Part shown: piece after piece, positions 54,406-63,853 of the stretch
Layout: every line of letters begins with the position of its first letter
How positions within the stretch are numbered: the first letter of the stretch is position 1
NCBI GenBank assembly: GCA_964462535.1
Contig: CAYWXV010000001.1
Span: forward strand, 488,198 to 552,197
Source of the DNA: CAYWXV01 sp964462535
GTDB taxonomy: Bacteria > Bacteroidota > Ignavibacteria > OLB7
Direction: 5' to 3'
DNA length: 64,000 nucleotides
Made by a program: the position numbers and the translations under genes
The notes under the pieces: generated by a model
Told to the model about the DNA's origin: nothing
Seen by the model: only the letters and a program-made list of their open reading frames with translations
Database searches by the model: none

Positions 54406-55536
54406 ATGCACGACTCCACAAATCCGTCTCACAATCTGGATCCCACAACGCTTGAACCTGCCGGCGGGCCATCCGGCCGCCGCAAAGGTGACAAGCCGCC
54501 ACAGTCTCCCGCCGGCGGAAGACGCGCCCCTGGCCCCGAGGGTGACGGGGGCGAACCAGCATTTGCAAGTATGTCATCTCCCGAGGATGGCGCCGCCGAC
54601 GGTGTTGTGCGCGTCAGCGTTGTTATCCCACTCTTCAACGAAGAAGAATCGCTTGATGAACTGGCTGAACGCCTGGTTGGGCCACTCACAAACATCAGTG
54701 GCGGAGCGTTCGAGGTGCTCTTCATTGACGACGGATCAACCGACAACTCCTTCGACGTGATCCGTCGGATCCACGAACGGGACAACAGGTTCCGAGCAAT
54801 CCGGTTCCGGACCAACCAGGGGAAGTCAGCTGCGCTCGACATCGGGTTCCGGGAGTCGCATGGTGAGATCGTCTTTACGATGGATGCCGATCTGCAGGAC
54901 GATCCCGCAGAGCTACCCGAGATGCTCGCCATCCTGAACTCCGGGTATGACCTCGTGTCTGGGTGGAAGAAGACTCGTCACGATCCATGGCACAAGACGG
55001 TCCCGTCGAAGTTGTTCAACTTCGTAGTCCAGACCGTCACCGGATTGAAGATTCACGACTTCAACTGCGGACTGAAAGTCTATCGGCGTGAAGTGCTCCC
55101 CCTCCTCTCCGTGTATGGCGAGATGCACCGGTATCTCCCTGCACAGGCACACTGGCACGGATTCCGGGTGACCGAAGCAGCCGTCACGCATCATCCGCGA
55201 AAGCACGGCGTCTCGAAGTTCGGCATGAGCCGATTTGTCAAGGGATTTCTTGACCTCTTGACGCTCGTTCTTACCACGAAGTACGCGCGACGCCCGCTCC
55301 ACGTCTTCGGAACAGTAGGGGTGGTTATCGCGATTATCGGATTCGCGATTGACGCGTGGCTTTCGGTCGAGTGGTTTATGGGGAAGACGAACCTGACCAA
55401 TCGCCCTCTCGCCCTGCTCGGTGTCCTGCTGATCATCGTCGGTGTACAGCTGATTTCGATCGGGCTGCTGGGCGAGATGATCGTGAAAAGCTCACTGGAC
55501 AGACAGGTGTATCCAATACGCGAACGACTTGTATGA
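54406..55536 (+). CDS. Glycosyltransferase family 2, polyprenyl-phosphate type
   Basis: GT-A enzyme of the dolichyl/undecaprenyl-phosphate sugar transferase group. A disordered proline/glycine-rich leader (about 12-60) precedes the catalytic domain: VVIPLFNEEESL (72-83), FIDDGSTD, and the DXD motif D160-A-D162 in TMDADLQDD. Two C-terminal membrane helices (VVIAIIGFAI and LLGVLLIIVG) anchor it. The ATG at 54406 is used; an ATG at 54571 would remove the leader. Its stop overlaps the start of the next gene by ATGA. Confidence 0.85.
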   Translation: MHDSTNPSHNLDPTTLEPAGGPSGRRKGDKPPQSPAGGRRAPGPEGDGGEPAFASMSSPEDGAADGVVRVSVVIPLFNEEESLDELAERLVGPLTNISGGAFEVLFIDDGSTDNSFDVIRRIHERDNRFRAIRFRTNQGKSAALDIGFRESHGEIVFTMDADLQDDPAELPEMLAILNSGYDLVSGWKKTRHDPWHKTVPSKLFNFVVQTVTGLKIHDFNCGLKVYRREVLPLLSVYGEMHRYLPAQAHWHGFRVTEAAVTHHPRKHGVSKFGMSRFVKGFLDLLTLVLTTKYARRPLHVFGTVGVVIAIIGFAIDAWLSVEWFMGKTNLTNRPLALLGVLLIIVGVQLISIGLLGEMIVKSSLDRQVYPIRERLV

Positions 55537-56297
55537 TCGACACTCCCAACGTCTCCCGATACGGACTGGCCGCACTGCTCTGCATTGCGGCCTCAATTCA
55601 TCTGGCCCATGCGCAGACCGTTATTCGTCCGCAAATCGGTCTGCAGACGATGTGGTTCAATGGCGACTATCCTGTTCGGCAGCCGATCAGTCCCGGCGTC
55701 GCGCGCGACCTTCCGCTGGGCGGAGGCGTCATCGGCAATTCGAATGGTCTCCATCTTGGCCTGGAACTGATTCCCGAGCCAGAGGGCATCATCCGGTTTC
55801 CATTCGTTGTGGAGGCATTCTTTCTGAACGGGAAGACGACGTTCGCGGCGTCACGCATCAGCGACAAACAGACGAAGCGATGGACGTTCACGCACAGTGC
55901 GCAGATATACTCCGCCGGCGCCGGTATCGGGGCATCGTTCTTCAACGGGCCTACGCTCTACGGTCAACTTGAAGGTCGCGTCTATATGATCCCGCAGACC
56001 GACCTCAACTCACGGATATACTATCTGGAGAACGACGAAACGATTGTGGAGTCCGATCTCCATCCCGACACGACGACTCGCTTCAGATACGGCGCCTACA
56101 TGAAGATCGGTACCCAGGTGCCGTTCTACGATCCGTTTCTGATCGACTTCAGTGTCGGTTACGGGGTGCTGAATCTGGCCGGTAAGGAGGCAGATGTCGC
56201 CGACCAACACAACCTTCTTGTGGTTGACAACAGACCGGCGCCGGAAGTGACCATTGGGTATATCGGGCTCGGGCTCTCGATCATCTACAAGTTCTAG
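55533..56297 (+). CDS. Exported outer-membrane beta-barrel-like protein
   Basis: A 254-residue protein with signal peptide (1-27, ending AHAQT) and a mature part of alternating aromatic and polar residues (GLHLGLELIP, LYGQLEGRVYM, RFRYGAYMKIG), ending in IGLGLSIIYKF, a typical beta-signal with a terminal phenylalanine. No named family is recognised. It is coupled to the GT2 gene by an ATGA overlap, and a methyltransferase follows 17 nt downstream, suggesting a three-gene operon perhaps concerned with the cell surface. Confidence 0.65.
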   Translation: MIDTPNVSRYGLAALLCIAASIHLAHAQTVIRPQIGLQTMWFNGDYPVRQPISPGVARDLPLGGGVIGNSNGLHLGLELIPEPEGIIRFPFVVEAFFLNGKTTFAASRISDKQTKRWTFTHSAQIYSAGAGIGASFFNGPTLYGQLEGRVYMIPQTDLNSRIYYLENDETIVESDLHPDTTTRFRYGAYMKIGTQVPFYDPFLIDFSVGYGVLNLAGKEADVADQHNLLVVDNRPAPEVTIGYIGLGLSIIYKF

Positions 56298-56314
56298 GGG
56301 GAGCGAAGAGCAAT

Positions 56315-57139
56315 TTGAATCCAGTGACGAAGCAATCGTATCGAGAGATCATCAATGCGTCCGATCTCGACGCCAACGACAAGTACTACTGGGGATACAT
56401 GTACGGTCTTGCCGAGTCGTACATCATCCCCTACCTGGAGAAGAAGGGTATTCAGATGCAGGGGACCCGCATCATCGAAATCGGATGCGCCGAAGGTGGG
56501 AATCTCTGTGCGATGCAGGAGCGTGGTGCAACGGAGCTTGTCGGCACCGACATTGCCGAGGTTCGACTGGAAACGGCCCGGGACGTGGCGGCTCGGCTGC
56601 GAATCGATGTCACTTACAGTTCACACGACGTCATAAACGACGATCCGAGGAGTGAGTGGCTTGGGCATTTCGACCTTGCTCTCCTGCGAGACGTGATAGA
56701 ACACCTGGATGACACCACCGCCGCACTCAGGAACATTCGCAGAGTACTCCGACCAGGTGGCCACCTCTATGTGACGTTCCCACCATACTACTCCCCGTTC
56801 GGAGGCCATCAGCAGACCCTGGTGAACTGGTCGAGCAAGATTCCATTCATGCACCTTACACCACGCTCAATCTTCGAGAAGATGATAGCGTCGGGGCGTG
56901 AGGCTGACAAGGTGGAGGTGAGACGCCTGCGAGGCATCCGCATGACGACGACGAAGCTGCGGACAGCCGCAAAGAATGCCGGGTACGAAATCGCGGACGA
57001 GCGCCTCTTCCTTCTTCGGCCGGTATTCAAAATGAAATTCGGTCTCAATCCAGTTTCCGCAAACTTCCTCCGCCCCTTCCCTCTTCTTCGCGATGTCGTG
57101 GCGCTCGAGGCTGGATATCTCCTTCGCTCCAGGGGGTAG
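56315..57139 (+). CDS. Class I SAM-dependent methyltransferase
   Basis: A 274-residue Rossmann-fold methyltransferase. Motif I is IIEIGCAEGG (53-62), the acidic end of strand 2 is TDIAE, and the post-I region has LLRDVIEHLDD and RVLRPGGHLYVTFPPYYSPFGGHQ. The sequence resembles methyltransferases of lipid or sugar modification clusters. The start is a TTG at 56315, preceded by a GGGGGAG tract; no in-frame ATG lies before motif I. It ends 12 nt before the convergent exonuclease gene. Substrate unknown. Confidence 0.78.
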   Translation: MNPVTKQSYREIINASDLDANDKYYWGYMYGLAESYIIPYLEKKGIQMQGTRIIEIGCAEGGNLCAMQERGATELVGTDIAEVRLETARDVAARLRIDVTYSSHDVINDDPRSEWLGHFDLALLRDVIEHLDDTTAALRNIRRVLRPGGHLYVTFPPYYSPFGGHQQTLVNWSSKIPFMHLTPRSIFEKMIASGREADKVEVRRLRGIRMTTTKLRTAAKNAGYEIADERLFLLRPVFKMKFGLNPVSANFLRPFPLLRDVVALEAGYLLRSRG

Positions 57140-57151
57140 TACTGCACCGGT

Positions 57152-58855
57152 TCACAGAGCCCTCTTCCCCGCTCCTACTGCGGCCAGCTGCTGTCGAATC
57201 TGCTCCACGATCGAGTCGTGTGAGTCACCAGGCTCGATCCAGACGAAGTTACCCCGGTCACTCTCACGAGCGACGTAGCCGGCGATTATCCGCATCTCGT
57301 CGATCTCCATCCTCCCTGCCGTCACACCCCTCTGCGACAATCCCGAATAGGTCTTCTGAACGAGCCGCTCGATCGTTCGCGCGGGCATACGTCTTCCAAC
57401 ACTGAGGGCGGCTACCAGTCGACCGTGTCGAACCAGGAAGAGCTGTCGCCGATCGTCGCGCTCGGCCGGAACGATGATAGCGACGTTGCAGTCGTTGACC
57501 GACAACGCTCCGCTCCGACGACCGGCCACAAGACGTCGAACCTGCTGCGCGTAGTCGCGTACGGTTGCCGCCTCTTCGAATTCCATGGCAGCCGCGTGCT
57601 CTTCCATCCTCTGCTGCAGCAGTGGGAGCAAACCACCCCCTTCACCGGATAGAAAACGTCGGAGACGATCAACCTCACGCATGTACGCGTCGCTGTCGAC
57701 CGCCGCGGAGCATGGCGCCAGGCATCTCCCGATCTGCCCGTAGAGACATGGGACTATCGATGGATCGGGAACGATCGTCCCCTCGCAATCGCGCAGCTTG
57801 AATGTCCTTGCGAAGATCTCCAGCAACGTCTCCACCATACGTCGACTCGTGAATGGCCCGAAGTACTCGGCGCCATCGGCTTCGATTTGCAGGGCGGTTG
57901 AGAGTTTGGGACAACTGTCGGCAAGATCGAGTCGGAGGAACGCACTTCGCCGATAGCGCTTCTCGAGCGTGTTGTGTGATGGCTGAAGCTCCTTGATGAG
58001 CCGTGACTCGAGCAAGAGGGCAGCCAGTTCGGAACCGGTCTCGTCGTATTCAACACGCCGCGCTCTTCGGACCATTTCTGCGATCCGCTTCGTGTGGGTA
58101 GCCCCAGCGCGAAAGTAGCTGGAGGCCCTGTCACGCAGGCTGCGGGCCTTCCCGACATACAGGACGTTTCCGCGTCGATCGAGAAACCGGTAGACGCCTG
58201 GCGTAGCCGGTAGCTCGTGCGTCGCCCTCTGCATCGCAACGAGCGTTGCGGGAAGGTCTTTGTAGCGGCGGAGCGATCTGTTCTGCAGCGCTATCAGGTC
58301 GGCCACAGTCTCACACGCCCTCTCTTCCACCGCTCTCTCGATAAGCTCAGCAAGGACCAGAGCCGTCGCCTGTGCGTCGCCGAGCGCGCGATGTCGGTTC
58401 CGAATTCGAATACCCAGGTAGGCTGCGAGATCTGCAAGAGACCATCCCTTCCGAGGGGGGAGAAGGCGCCGGGCGAGGCGGGCGGTGCAAAGCGTTGGGA
58501 GGTCGAGTGGATTGACGCCATGCCGTCTGAACGATGCCTGAAGGAACGACACATCGAACGGAGCGTTGTGAGCGACAAGGACATCGGCGGCAGTGAACCA
58601 GTCGCGAATCTGCGGGAAGAGGACGGCTCCCGGCTCCGCGGCAAATGCCATCGCGTTGCTGATCCCCGTCATGCGCTGGATCTGCGTCGGGATGTGCTGC
58701 TCGGGATTGACGAGCGTCTTGTGCTCATCGAACACGTCTCCGGCCACCAGGCTGACGCAGGCGACCTCGGTTATTCGATGTCGATCGGGGGAGAGCCCGG
58801 TCGTCTCGACGTCCGTCACGACGAATCGAGCCTGCTCCAGGGGAGTTGACGACAT
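57152..58855 (-). CDS. DnaQ-like exonuclease fused to a GIY-YIG / UvrC-type nuclease
   Basis: A 567-residue fusion. The N-domain is a DEDDh exonuclease: D15 and E17 (DVETTG), D101 (HNAPFD), H155 and D160 (HRALGD). From about residue 215 comes a GIY-YIG domain like UvrC and Cho: PGVYRFLD, LYVGKA with R241, and E283 in LLLESRLIKEL. Then follow the UvrC cysteine region (CLYGQIGRCLAPC) and a UVR-type helix (EHAAAMEFEEAATVRDYA), with no full UvrC C-terminal endonuclease domain. It probably acts in DNA repair, on substrates left by an excision system. No uvrA or uvrB is nearby. Confidence 0.87.
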   Translation of the reverse strand: MSSTPLEQARFVVTDVETTGLSPDRHRITEVACVSLVAGDVFDEHKTLVNPEQHIPTQIQRMTGISNAMAFAAEPGAVLFPQIRDWFTAADVLVAHNAPFDVSFLQASFRRHGVNPLDLPTLCTARLARRLLPPRKGWSLADLAAYLGIRIRNRHRALGDAQATALVLAELIERAVEERACETVADLIALQNRSLRRYKDLPATLVAMQRATHELPATPGVYRFLDRRGNVLYVGKARSLRDRASSYFRAGATHTKRIAEMVRRARRVEYDETGSELAALLLESRLIKELQPSHNTLEKRYRRSAFLRLDLADSCPKLSTALQIEADGAEYFGPFTSRRMVETLLEIFARTFKLRDCEGTIVPDPSIVPCLYGQIGRCLAPCSAAVDSDAYMREVDRLRRFLSGEGGGLLPLLQQRMEEHAAAMEFEEAATVRDYAQQVRRLVAGRRSGALSVNDCNVAIIVPAERDDRRQLFLVRHGRLVAALSVGRRMPARTIERLVQKTYSGLSQRGVTAGRMEIDEMRIIAGYVARESDRGNFVWIEPGDSHDSIVEQIRQQLAAVGAGKRAL

Positions 58856-58927
58856 GTGTATGGATTGGACGCGCGAAATAACGCTTCGTAGCGCAGACGT
58901 GCAAGGGGATCATTTCCCACGCGGCAG

Positions 58928-58935
58928 TATCTTTG
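58928..58935 (+). promoter_or_regulatory. -7 element upstream of the duplicated-domain lipoprotein gene
   Basis: TATCTTTG at 58928-58935 matches TAnnTTTG, giving a leader of about 44 nt. No TTG occurs at the -33 distance. Confidence 0.45.
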
Positions 58936-58985
58936 CGCCCGAGTCGAACAAACCAGTACCACACGTTTTCGGAGAACGCTCAGTT

Positions 58986-59993
58986 ATGAAACGGTTACTG
59001 CTCCCCCTCCTTCCCCTTCTTGCCCTCGTCGTCGGCTGTTCGGGGGACGAAGGACCCGAGCCGGTGAAGAAGTACAATGCCTACTCTGATCCGGTGCTCA
59101 AGTTCTCGGTGAACTACCCTGACGGCTGGGCGTCTTCAAATGCCGCGGGGACTGTCCTATTTCTGAGTTCGCCAACGCTCAACGATGCGTTCGCCAAGTA
59201 TGATCCAGGGGAAATGCAGGGGGCGAAGATCGAAGTTCACGCTGCGAAGGCCGATGCAGCCGGGATGGCGGATTCGATTAAGGCGTTCAAGGCGAGCTTC
59301 TCCGATCAGGGGATCTTCAAAGACGATCAGGTGCAACTCGGTGGCAAGCCGGCCACGCGTGTCACGTATGCGTTCCCGGTCGGCGAGACAGAATTCAAGG
59401 CCGAGCGTTACTACGTTGCCAGCGGAAACGCCATCACCTATCTTGAGACCGCCGTCTTCGGGAGTTACGCCGCCTACAACGCAATATTCGACTCGGTCAA
59501 AGCAGGATTCAAACCGGCAGAGGTTGCTGCTGCGCCAACGGGTGGTGGAGGTGATTCCGGCGCCGTGCAGGAGACCGACCTGGTCGCGCCACCTGCAGCT
59601 GACATGAAGGGGTATTCAGGTTCCCACTTCAACCTCAGCTACCCTTCGAACTTCAATCAGATGTCGTCGTCGGGTGGGAGACTTGCCTCGGTTAAGTTCA
59701 TTGGTGATCGCGTCGACTCCTACGTCCAGGTGGATGTCAACGAGTCGACGAATCCGCTGCAACAGCATGCCGACGCCATCAAGGGAAAGTTCGGCGGAGG
59801 CAAGGCAACCACGATTGGCGGACAGCCCGGAATGGTCTTCAACTTCAAGGGTGGTGCGAACGTGACGGGACGGATATACCTGACGAAGACGGGCAATAAA
59901 CTCTATCAGATTACCGTGACCTGGTTCACGCCCCAGGCAAATCTCTACCTCCCGGCATTCGACAAGGTCATCGCGTCGTTCAAGGGGAAGTAG
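58986..59993 (+). CDS. Lipoprotein with two PsbP/DcrB-like domains
   Basis: A 335-residue lipoprotein with a lipobox at C18 (LVVGC). Two homologous domains follow: the first (about 30-175) runs from LKFSVNYPDGW to IFDSVKAGFKP, the second (about 210-335) from FNLSYPSNFN to FDKVIASFKGK. They are joined by a glycine/alanine-rich linker. This strand-helix pattern ending in a helix then SFK resembles the PsbP, DcrB and Mog1 fold. The small exported proteins near 39.7-40.9 kb share the layout. The ATG at 58986 begins the signal sequence. Role unknown. Confidence 0.7.
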   Translation: MKRLLLPLLPLLALVVGCSGDEGPEPVKKYNAYSDPVLKFSVNYPDGWASSNAAGTVLFLSSPTLNDAFAKYDPGEMQGAKIEVHAAKADAAGMADSIKAFKASFSDQGIFKDDQVQLGGKPATRVTYAFPVGETEFKAERYYVASGNAITYLETAVFGSYAAYNAIFDSVKAGFKPAEVAAAPTGGGGDSGAVQETDLVAPPAADMKGYSGSHFNLSYPSNFNQMSSSGGRLASVKFIGDRVDSYVQVDVNESTNPLQQHADAIKGKFGGGKATTIGGQPGMVFNFKGGANVTGRIYLTKTGNKLYQITVTWFTPQANLYLPAFDKVIASFKGK

Positions 59994-60018
59994 GAACAGA
60001 TATCGTCCATTCAGGACA

Positions 60019-60052
60019 GGGGCGCGATCCACGTAGGTCGCGCCCCTTTTTT
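60019..60052 (+). terminator. Intrinsic terminator
   Basis: Stem GGGGCGCGA (60019-60027) with TCGCGCCCC (60038-60046), followed by six T residues. It separates the lipoprotein gene from the comF operon. Confidence 0.9.
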
Positions 60053-60064
60053 CGTTTCACCACC

Positions 60065-60823
60065 ATGCATCGAATCATCACTCGTCTTCGCGACGATCTT
60101 CTCCATTTCATCGCGCCATCGATCTGCCCGGGGTGCGATGCGCTCCTGGAACCATCGGAGCGCCATTGGTGCCATCGATGTCGATGCAGTATCGACCCCG
60201 CCCCTTTCCCCGCGGAGATCTTCGTATCGATGACCGATCGATTCGGCGTTGACGGACTGGCCGTCTCCGGTATCGCCTCTCTGATGCGGTACGATGCGGG
60301 CTCGACTGCTCGACGTCTTCTTCACGCTGTCAAGTACCATGGCGCCGTTCAGCTCGCTGTTGAACTCGGGCGCGACCTGGCCCGGTTTCTCGCTCTCTAT
60401 CCTCAACTCAGCGACGATATCGATGCCGTTGTACCGGTACCGATCCACTCCGCCCGGCGGCGTGAACGTGGCTACAACCAATCGGAGTGCATCGCCCGGG
60501 GAATCGTTGCCGCAGGAATCGGATCGAACGTATCACTCGCGTTGCGTCGTACGCGACACATGCCAAGTCAGACGCGGCTCGACGCGCACGAACGACAGGC
60601 CAACATCGTCGGAGCCTTCGGTCCAAGCCGGTCTGGTCCCGATGTTCGGGGACGTCGTCTGCTGCTGTGCGATGACGTGCTCACCACGGGGGCAACGCTG
60701 AACGCCTGTGCGGAGACACTCCTCGATATGGGGGCTGCACATGTGGTTGCGGCAACCGTAGCGCGTGACGAACCCGCCACCGACGCCGATAACTCAATCG
60801 ATGTCTTGTTCGCTCTTCCGTAG
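60065..60823 (+). CDS. comF: ComF family phosphoribosyltransferase-like protein
   Basis: ComF/GntX proteins are needed for transformation in several bacteria and have a phosphoribosyltransferase fold. A zinc-finger-like N-terminus has C21 and C24 then C36 and C39; the PRPP-binding loop LLLCDDVLTTGAT is at 199-211, and VVPVPIHSARRRERGYNQS (122-140) is characteristic. Length of 252 aa is normal. It begins 12 nt after the terminator and is followed 9 nt later by nnr, so it probably heads a comF-nnr-vanZ-DUF5683 operon. Confidence 0.88.
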   Translation: MHRIITRLRDDLLHFIAPSICPGCDALLEPSERHWCHRCRCSIDPAPFPAEIFVSMTDRFGVDGLAVSGIASLMRYDAGSTARRLLHAVKYHGAVQLAVELGRDLARFLALYPQLSDDIDAVVPVPIHSARRRERGYNQSECIARGIVAAGIGSNVSLALRRTRHMPSQTRLDAHERQANIVGAFGPSRSGPDVRGRRLLLCDDVLTTGATLNACAETLLDMGAAHVVAATVARDEPATDADNSIDVLFALP

Positions 60824-60832
60824 ATTGTCGGG

Positions 60833-62523
60833 ATGCAGCCAGTACTGAACGCCGAAGAGATGCGTCGCGCCGATAAGAGCGCCGTCGACCTGGGTATCCC
60901 CGAGCTCGTCCTCATGGAAAACGCAGCCCGAGGCACGTGCGACCTTCTGGAAGTGATCGCTCGCGAGGAGCTTCCGCCCGATCCGGTTATAGTGGTCTTC
61001 TGCGGTATGGGGAACAATGGTGGCGACGGCGTAGCGATCGTCCGGCATGCGCTGAACAGACGTATGAATGCGCTCGCCGTGCTCGTCGGAAAACGGGAGA
61101 AGGCATCGCCCTCAATGAAGACGCAGCTCCGGATACTGGAGGCGATCGATCCCTCTTCGATTGTGTCGTTCGAAACATTCCGTCGTCGGCGACAACGAAC
61201 AGACATCGTCGTTGACGCCCTGCTCGGAACTGGCTTTACTGGCACCCCTCGCTCGCCAATCCCACTGGCCATCAAATGGATCAATGAACATGCACCATCC
61301 GTGCTGGCCGTCGATATCCCTTCGGGTGTCGATGCCACATCGGGAATGGCGAGCGGTGTTGCCATCAGGGCCGATTGGACCGCAACAATGGGAGCCCTGA
61401 AACCGGGACTCCTGTTGGGCACCGGTCGTGACCATGCTGGTGACATTTCCGTCGTCGATATTGGCGCGCCTCGCTTCGTCTATCACGAAACCAGGCTCTG
61501 GCTTCTGGATGCTGAAGCGTCGCAAGCGCGGGTCCCCGCCATTCACCCGGACCGCCACAAGTATGATCGCGGGAAGAGCCTGGTTGTGGGGTCCTCGATG
61601 GGAATGGTCGGCGCCGGCATTCTGGCCGCGACTTCAGCCCTTCGCTCTGGAGCGGGACTGTCCATACTTGCGGCCCCTGCTGCGGCCCTGGCCCAGTCGC
61701 CGCATTCGATCCCCCCGGAGATCATGCTCCGTCACGTTGGTGATGCCGGGCCTTCTGCCGAGGCGCTTCAGGATCTTCTGCTTGGAAGCGAACTCTTTGA
61801 TTCGATTGCATGCGGTCCGGGTCTAGGGAGAACACGAGAGGCTGCCGAGATCGTCAGACTTCTCCTTGGCGAGTGCGAAGTCCCGTTGATCCTGGATGCA
61901 GACGCGCTCCATCCGTTCGCCGGATCATTCAAGGAGCTGAAGAGACGGATGTGCCCACTGGTGATAACTCCACACCACGGGGAGATGGCGCATCTTCTTG
62001 GGGTGTCGCGCCAGGAGGTAGCGCATGATCCTTGCACGGTGGCGCGTGATGTTGCGCGGGCGGTCGATGGTGTTGTTGTACTGAAAGGGGCGCCAACGGT
62101 CGTCGCGTCACCGGATGGNNNNNNNNNNNNNNNNNNNNNNNNNNNNNNNNNNNNNNNNNNNNNNNNNNNNNNNNNNNNNNNNNNNNNNNNNNNNNNNNNN
62201 NNNNNNNNNNNNNNNNNNTCGATGGTGTTGTTGTACTGAAAGGGGCGCCAACGGTCGTCGCGTCACCGGATGGCCAGGTATGGATCAACGGGGCGGGAAA
62301 TCCCGGGATGGCGACCGCCGGGAGTGGCGATGTGCTGACCGGAACACTTGCGGCCCTCACCGCCCGTCGTGATGATGTCTTCGATGCCGTACTTGCCGGC
62401 GTCTTTCTCCATAGCCATGCAGCAGATCGTGCAGCTCGTGGACGCGGCATGCATGGGATGACGGCGGGAGACATTGTCCACGAACTACCTGAAGCGGCAC
62501 GAGATCTATACGGAGCCCGATGA
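60833..62523 (+). CDS. nnr: Bifunctional NAD(P)H-hydrate epimerase/dehydratase, interrupted by an assembly gap
   Basis: Repairs hydrated NAD(P)H. The N-domain (YjeF_N, about 1-215) has GMGNNGGDGV (58-67), the epimerase site; the C-domain (about 225-511) is the ADP/ATP-dependent dehydratase, with the kinase-fold motif PGMATAGSGDVLTG near its end. A 100-N run at 62119-62218 breaks the frame. Removing the N run and one copy of the repeated 55 bp restores one open frame of 511 codons plus stop, which is the normal length. So the gene is intact in the cell and broken only in the assembly. Coupled to the next gene by ATGA. Confidence 0.9.
62064..62273. other. Scaffold gap: 100 N flanked by an identical 55-bp repeat
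   Basis: Bases 62064-62118 and 62219-62273 are identical, and exactly 100 N lie between. This is the mark of two contigs that overlap by 55 bp but were joined with a fixed-length gap. It is not a biological repeat. Confidence 0.95.
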
Positions 62524-62939
62524 AGGTCCAGACCATACTCTCACGAATCCTCCCCGTCATCCTCTTCTCGCTCTTCATCTACGCGATGAGCGCGCTCTCC
62601 GATCCACCGGCACCCGACTTCGGGCTCAAGCTCGGGGATAAGATCAATCACTTTGGAGCGTTTGCGATCATGGCGGTCCTTGCCATCCGTGCGGCATCGG
62701 CGCTGCGTCCCGGGCGACATCTCCTTCCAGTGCTGTTGATAGCCATCGCCTACTGTGCCCTCTTCGGAGCCAGCGACGAATACCATCAGTCGTTCGTCGC
62801 CAATCGGACATCCGATGTCGGCGATCTTGCCGCCGACGTCGTTGGCGCCCTCGCCGCCGCTCTTGTGGTGTACCTGACCAAGGGCTGGCGTTTCACGCAA
62901 TGGTTGACTGCGCGTCCCCACATCGAGCAACAGGCATGA
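62520..62939 (+). CDS. VanZ-like family membrane protein
   Basis: A 139-residue protein with four membrane helices. The family hallmarks are DKINHFGAFAIMAVL (near 40-54) and FGASDEYHQSFVANRTSDVGDLAADVVG (near 84-111), the latter with the conserved E-x-HQ and D-x-x-D residues. VanZ-like proteins are uncharacterised; the name comes from a teicoplanin-resistance gene, which does not imply resistance here. Overlaps nnr and the next gene by 4 nt each. Confidence 0.85.
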   Translation: MKVQTILSRILPVILFSLFIYAMSALSDPPAPDFGLKLGDKINHFGAFAIMAVLAIRAASALRPGRHLLPVLLIAIAYCALFGASDEYHQSFVANRTSDVGDLAADVVGALAAALVVYLTKGWRFTQWLTARPHIEQQA

Positions 62940-63853
62940 GACATCTTCATCCACCAAGACTCGCAACCGTCTGTTCAGTCCTTCTCGTCCTGGGGATCGC
63001 GAATCAGAGTGCACATGGACAGGACCTTACAGGCGATCTACGTCGCGACATTCTCTCGATGCCGTCGACTGGATTTCCTGTGTGGACGGATGGAACGGGG
63101 GGCGAAACCAAGAGCGTCTTCGTTGCAGCCGGCCTGTCGGCCCTCGTGCCGGGGGCTGGACAGATCTACGTCGGGACACCGTGGTGGCGACCCGCGCTCT
63201 ACGGTGCAATCGAGATTGCGGGATGGGTAGGCTATGGCGTCTGGACGGCGAAGGGGAACCAGGCGACCTCGGACTTCGAGACATTCGCCGACACCCATTG
63301 GGATGTCACGCGATACATCGCATGGATACAGCAGAACTACAGCGGGTGGAGTGATGAGGAGATTGACCGCGCTGCCGCCGAAGAGGCCCTCTCACGAGTG
63401 ATAACGTCGACCGATCAGAACCTTCCTCCTTGGGAGCGTGTGGATTTCGACGCGCTGAACAAACTGGAGAAGGCAGTGAGGGGAGGCTTTTCGCATACGC
63501 TCCCGCGGCACGGCGAGCAGCAGTATTACGAAGAGATCGGGAAGTACATCCAGTATCGATCAGGATGGGACGATCATGCTGGTGGTGTTGACACGCTGAT
63601 CTTCGATCCGTCGTACGTCACCAACCGGAATCAGGACTACACGCGACAGCGCGAACGGGCAAACGACCTCCTCTCCTATGCCGACTACGCAATCGCCGCC
63701 ATCGTTCTCAATCACCTGGTCAGCATGCTCGATGCCGGCTTGAGCGCCCGCAATGTCAACATCAGTGCAGCGCCGGTGATTGATCGGGATCTGCATGGGA
63801 GGATGTCGGTGGGGATGGGTGTGCGGGTGGAAGTGGGGACTGGGGGCTGGTGA
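62936..63853 (+). CDS. Exported DUF5683-like membrane protein
   Basis: A 305-residue protein with signal peptide (1-28, ending AHGQD). Residues 63-95 hold the motif LSALVPGAGQIYVG with a following hydrophobic segment (YGAIEIAGWVGYGVW), as in DUF5683 proteins of Bacteroidota. The long middle part is charged and tyrosine-rich (NQDYTRQRERANDLLSYADYAIAAIV). Function unknown; position at the end of the comF-nnr operon is not informative. Confidence 0.65.
   Translation: MRHLHPPRLATVCSVLLVLGIANQSAHGQDLTGDLRRDILSMPSTGFPVWTDGTGGETKSVFVAAGLSALVPGAGQIYVGTPWWRPALYGAIEIAGWVGYGVWTAKGNQATSDFETFADTHWDVTRYIAWIQQNYSGWSDEEIDRAAAEEALSRVITSTDQNLPPWERVDFDALNKLEKAVRGGFSHTLPRHGEQQYYEEIGKYIQYRSGWDDHAGGVDTLIFDPSYVTNRNQDYTRQRERANDLLSYADYAIAAIVLNHLVSMLDAGLSARNVNISAAPVIDRDLHGRMSVGMGVRVEVGTGGW

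Noticed and set aside
60833..62523. nnr as a pseudogene or as two genes
   Set aside because: The break coincides with a 100-N join between identical 55-bp ends; collapsing it restores the full frame.
62520..62939. Glycopeptide resistance from the VanZ-like gene
   Set aside because: VanZ-like membrane proteins are widespread without any link to resistance, and no vanHAX genes are nearby.
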